64,000 nucleotides of DNA from Prosopocoilus inquinatus (lineage: Eukaryota; Arthropoda; Insecta; Coleoptera; Lucanidae), in NCBI GenBank assembly GCA_036172665.1, contig CM069872.1, forward strand, positions 40,720,101 through 40,784,100. Direction: 5' to 3'. The notes beneath the pieces were generated by a model. That model ran no database searches, was not told where the DNA came from, and saw only the letters and a program-made list of their open reading frames with translations. Below are positions 60,673 through 64,000 of the stretch, piece after piece (positions within the stretch are counted from its first letter, which is position 1; each line of letters opens with the position of its first letter). Both the position numbers and the translations under genes were made by a program.

Positions 60673-60921
60673 TAAGTGAAACAAATGACGACTACCGCAA
60701 TCAAAAGTTGAAATATTTTCGTGGTTGTATAAAATTACTTACTAAAAGTAACTAAAAAATAACATGCATTCAGTTCAAATGTACATGTCCATGCAAATAT
60801 AACCACACAATTTATATTCCCAATAAATCGGTCATTTACCCAAAATAAAAATCATTACGAAATTCTAAAAAAAAAATTCCTGTACACATACAACATGATT
60901 TTTAATTAAAGACTGAGGAGA

Positions 60922-62521
60922 CTTTGAATTTACCGCCATACCAAGTTATTTTTACGTTGGCAATACCCTCAGGCTCTGTAACCATCACTTAGTCGTAGCT
61001 GTCACTTATCTGTCACCCTTACAGTACCATTTTAATTTATTTACATATCCTCCTTGTAGAGTCAAAACGAATTCTTCAATAACAGATTTTTATTGTAAAA
61101 TTAACTTGTACAGGGTGGCCCAACGATGCGTATTTCTTCTGTGAGGCTTATGGGAAAAAAATTAGGAAAAAAAATCTATAAAGAATTTTATACTAGACAA
61201 TACGCGACATATTTTAAAATTATTTTGAACTATACAGAGTGATCAGAAAAATGGTGATTCGTAGAAACTTATTTTTCTTAAATGGAACACCCTGTATATT
61301 TTTATATATTTGAATGCGTTATAGTGAGCTGATTACAACGGTATAAAGATATATTGATTTCATTGAATAACTTTCGTAAAATAATTCTTTTTCTTGAAGA
61401 ATTTTGCAAAAATTCAGTCAGTTTGTGAACAAATGTGAACAAAATTAAGATATCTTTTTGCATTATACCGAGCGATAGATACTTACGAAACATTCGGTAT
61501 CTCATTATTTTTAAATGGAACGGCCTACTTTTTATTTTAGAAATGGATAGCACTGAAATGTAGCTTTCTGCTGATATAAGGTTATATACCCTTATTTTTA
61601 ATAATTTTTTATGAGTATTTCAATGGTCGGCGTTTTAAACTATACACCCAGTATTGCTACTTTTCTAGCTAAATTCAATCATTCGAAGTCATTTTTCGAT
61701 CATTTGATTCTACTTTCAAAGATTTCTAATTTGAATACTTCCGCGATAGGATTTATTTTACCAAAAATAATTAAAAACAGACCATTGAAATATTTGTAAA
61801 AGGAAAATGTTTAGTGACAAAATTATTAAAAATAAAGATATATAACCTTATATCGGCAGAAAGCTACATTTAAGTGCTATCCATTTCTGAAATAAAAAGT
61901 AGGCCGTTCCATTAAAAAAAAAATAAGATACCGAATGTTTCGTAAGTATCGATAGCTCGGTATAATGCAAAAAGATATCTTAATTTTGTTCACATTTTCA
62001 AATTCATATTCAATCTGACTGAATTTTTGCAAAATTCTTCAAGAACAAAATTTATTTTACAAAAGTAGTTCAATGAAATCAATATATCTTTATATCGTAT
62101 GTATGTATGTATTCTGCTCATTGCTCCGCATCCAAATATCTAAAAATATATAGATGTTCCATTAAAAAAAAATTAGTTTCCACGAACCACCATTTTTCTG
62201 ATCACTCTGTACACTTCAAAATAATTTTACAATATGCCGCGTATTGTCTAGTATCAAATTCTTTATAGATTTCTTTCCTAATTTTTTTCCCATAAGCCTT
62301 ACAGAAGAAATACGCATCGTTGGGCCACCCTGTACAAGTTAATTTTATAATAAAAATCTGTTATTGAAAAATTCGTTTTGACTCTACAAGGAAGATATGT
62401 AAATTAATTAAAATGGTACTGTAAGGGTGACAGATAAGTGACAGCTACAGACAAGTGATGGTTACAGAGCCTGAGGGTATTGCCAACGTAAAAATAACTT
62501 GGTATGGCGGTAAATTCAAAC
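60922..62521. repeat. 376 bp palindrome split at its centre
   Basis: 60922-61110 and 62333-62521 are each 189 bp and are inverse copies (for example TACCGCCATACCAAGTTATT against AATAACTTGGTATGGCGGTA). Joined, they meet at TTAACTTGTACAAGTTAA. The element between them (61111-62332) is at the central TA. Confidence 0.8.
61111..62332. mobile_element. 1.2 kb TA-flanked inverted-repeat element at a palindrome centre
   Basis: Ends CAGGGTGGCCCAACGATGCG and its inverse; TA on both sides (61109-61110, 62333-62334). The arms are about 480 bp, reaching GGATAGCACT / AGTGCTATCC, with a loop of about 240 bp. Loop ORF 61611-61799 is unrecognised. A further right-end copy without partner lies at 62528-62590. 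Confidence 0.85.
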
Positions 62522-62527
62522 TCTCGA

Positions 62528-62590
62528 TTTTTTTCCTAATTTTTTTCCTATAGGCCTCACAGAAGAAATACGCATCGTTGGGCCACCCTG
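62528..62590. mobile_element. Solitary right end of the same element family
   Basis: CACAGAAGAAATACGCATCG then TTGGGCCACCCTG followed by TA, as at 62301-62332. It lies directly against the outer palindrome arm. Confidence 0.7.
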
Positions 62591-62673
62591 TACAGTAGTA
62601 CAACTAGATATTTCTGTGAGCCTTATAATACAACATCTTAAAATTAAAAGTAAGGTTTGCGCGCAGGAGATGC

Positions 62674-62802
62674 TAATAGCGCTTTCGATTGACATGCACC
62701 ATACGCACTGAGTATATCTACATCTCGTTTTAACCACATAGAATAAAATGAGATGAAGATACACTTAGTGTACACAGTGCATGTCAATTGAAAACGCTAT
62801 TA
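62674..62802. mobile_element. Small inverted-repeat element (MITE)
   Basis: TAATAGCGCTTTCGATTGAC and the inverse of GTCAATTGAAAACGCTATTA form the ends. Both arms contain ATGCAC or GTGCAT and ATCT-CATCTC-type sequence. The element is about 129 bp and close to a full palindrome. Confidence 0.65.
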
Positions 62803-62809
62803 TATTTTA

Positions 62810-63850
62810 GTTACGGATAAGTACACACAGCTTCATTTGTTACTTTCTCAGTGTATAATTACGTTCTAAAAACTTTTTCAAAACGGTTTTTAAAAAATTC
62901 CAAATACACAATTTTATAGGCGGAAAACAATTCAAACAAAGTGAAATACTTCATAATACACACTAAAAAGTACTTTGTTATTGATTTAAAATATTTACGT
63001 TTCTCTAACAAAGTTAAAAATGTCACGTGTCGTTTCTGAAAAGACCGATTCAATTTACTGTGTCAGAAAATAGAAAAGGAAAAAAGTTCAGTTAGTATGG
63101 TACTAATTATATGATAAATATTAATTCGTCTCTGTTTAATACCACTGAGAAAATTTGAATTTTTAAATGGCATTCCATGCAAGCAACAAAAATTGCTACG
63201 CGCACATCTCCGGTGTTTACAGTAACTCTTAATTCCCACTGCATTATACCCCACTTAAGTTAAGACTTTTTGTAACATACTGTGACTGAGTCGCGTATTC
63301 TTTATTGCTCTTCATGAAACCACGGTGAGCTAACTTAAATGTCATATGTACTAGGATGCTCAACTTAAATGATACGCCTGCGTGCGAGCCACACCCTTGA
63401 GAATATTCAGCGTAAAGACTATGAAACTGTCAAATGGTATCATTTATCATTATCCTACGATCGCTTTTTGACCTAACATTGAATTAGGCTGCTGGAGGGA
63501 TCCACTGCAATCAAAAACTATTTGCAACAAAATCTTTTAAAGGTATCATTTAAGTTCAGCATCGTTCTACATACATATTCGTGCCTTCAACGTCTTTCTG
63601 CATTCTTCTAGTTCTGTACATCTTGGAAAATATTAACTTCAATCATTCTTTTGCTTGGCTGTTCCGGTCCTATTGTACTTCTTTATTCATTAAAGTTTTC
63701 TTGTCAAATTTCATCAAATTCTTATCGAACACTTGCTCCTCTTAAATGTCTGCGTGTCGTAAAAGTTCTTTTGAAAGGTCCGTCCAGTAGAACAAGATTT
63801 AAGTTTCATGTTGTGAACACGTAACTGAAATTATTAATAGTTGGGCAGGC
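62810..63850. other. Intergenic, nothing recognised
   Basis: Contains the small dispersed repeat CGCTTTTTGACCTAACATTG at 63462 (also 37258). Short ORFs only. Confidence 0.4.
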
Positions 63851-63854
63851 AAGT

Positions 63855-64000
63855 AAGGCAAGGCAAGTGGCTCAGCGGTAAGCCTAGCTGATTTTGAAAG
63901 TCGTGTCACTTATCGGCGTGGGCTTGAATTCGACCAGGGTCATGGATGTGTGTGTTGTCAGGATTGTGATCCAGCTCTGTCAAACAAAGTAAATTGTCTG
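63855..64000 (+). repeat. tRNA-like head of a SINE, cut by the window edge
   Basis: GTGGCTCAGCGGTAAGCC at about 63868 fits an RNA polymerase III A box (TGGCTCAGCGGT). About 55 bases on, GGGCTTGAATTCGACCAGG resembles a B box (GGTTCGANTCC) with mismatches. No proper tRNA cloverleaf is formed, so a tRNA-derived SINE is more likely than a tRNA gene. Confidence 0.5.

Overview
The window is AT-rich, intron-rich, transposon-dense animal DNA with no operons. A cuticle gene of the alanine-rich, retinin-like type found in Tenebrio and Tribolium, together with the repeat types present, points to a beetle (Coleoptera). Two host genes can be supported. The rest is long introns and intergenic DNA built largely from inverted-repeat transposons, non-LTR retrotransposon fragments, tandem repeats and palindromes.

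Region 1 (about 5.4-34.1 kb, + strand) is the 3' two thirds of a prominin (CD133)-like pentaspan membrane protein gene. Thirteen exons can be chained with matching splice phases into 615 codons: the end of extracellular loop 1, TM3 and TM4 around a Cys-rich turn, extracellular loop 2, TM5, then a cytoplasmic tail made of eight tiny exons. The N-terminal exons (TM1, TM2) lie left of the window or were not recognised. Introns of 7.8 kb (5548-13336) and 17.7 kb (14260-31949) hold TA-targeting inverted-repeat elements, a hAT-like element nested inside one of them, a 2.2 kb CGATCG-rich minisatellite, foldback repeats, a CpG-rich stretch with a minus-strand splice donor, and a cluster of GAAATTTC palindromes.

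Region 2 (34.1-46.7 kb) is intergenic. It has a second copy of a 395 bp hAT-like element, a degenerate satellite at 38.2-39.8 kb, and a locus where an empty and a filled insertion site of one transposon lie side by side (41.8-44.6 kb).

Region 3 (46.7-56.3 kb) is a 9.6 kb block bounded by long, internally repetitive inverted repeats. It carries a broken gene of the AAA-ATPase-like / PD-(D/E)XK nuclease family (52.4-54.7 kb), two inactivated LINE fragments and a Harbinger-like remnant. It is the best candidate here for an undescribed mobile system.

Region 4 (56.3-64 kb) has a complete two-exon cuticle protein gene (58266-59046) with TATA box, initiator and poly(A) signal. Its upstream 41 bp box recurs without a gene at 46.3 kb. 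Further right are LINE ends, small MITEs, a palindrome with a transposon inserted exactly at its centre, and a tRNA-like SINE head at the right edge. All calls rest on reading the sequence and ORF translations; no database search was possible.
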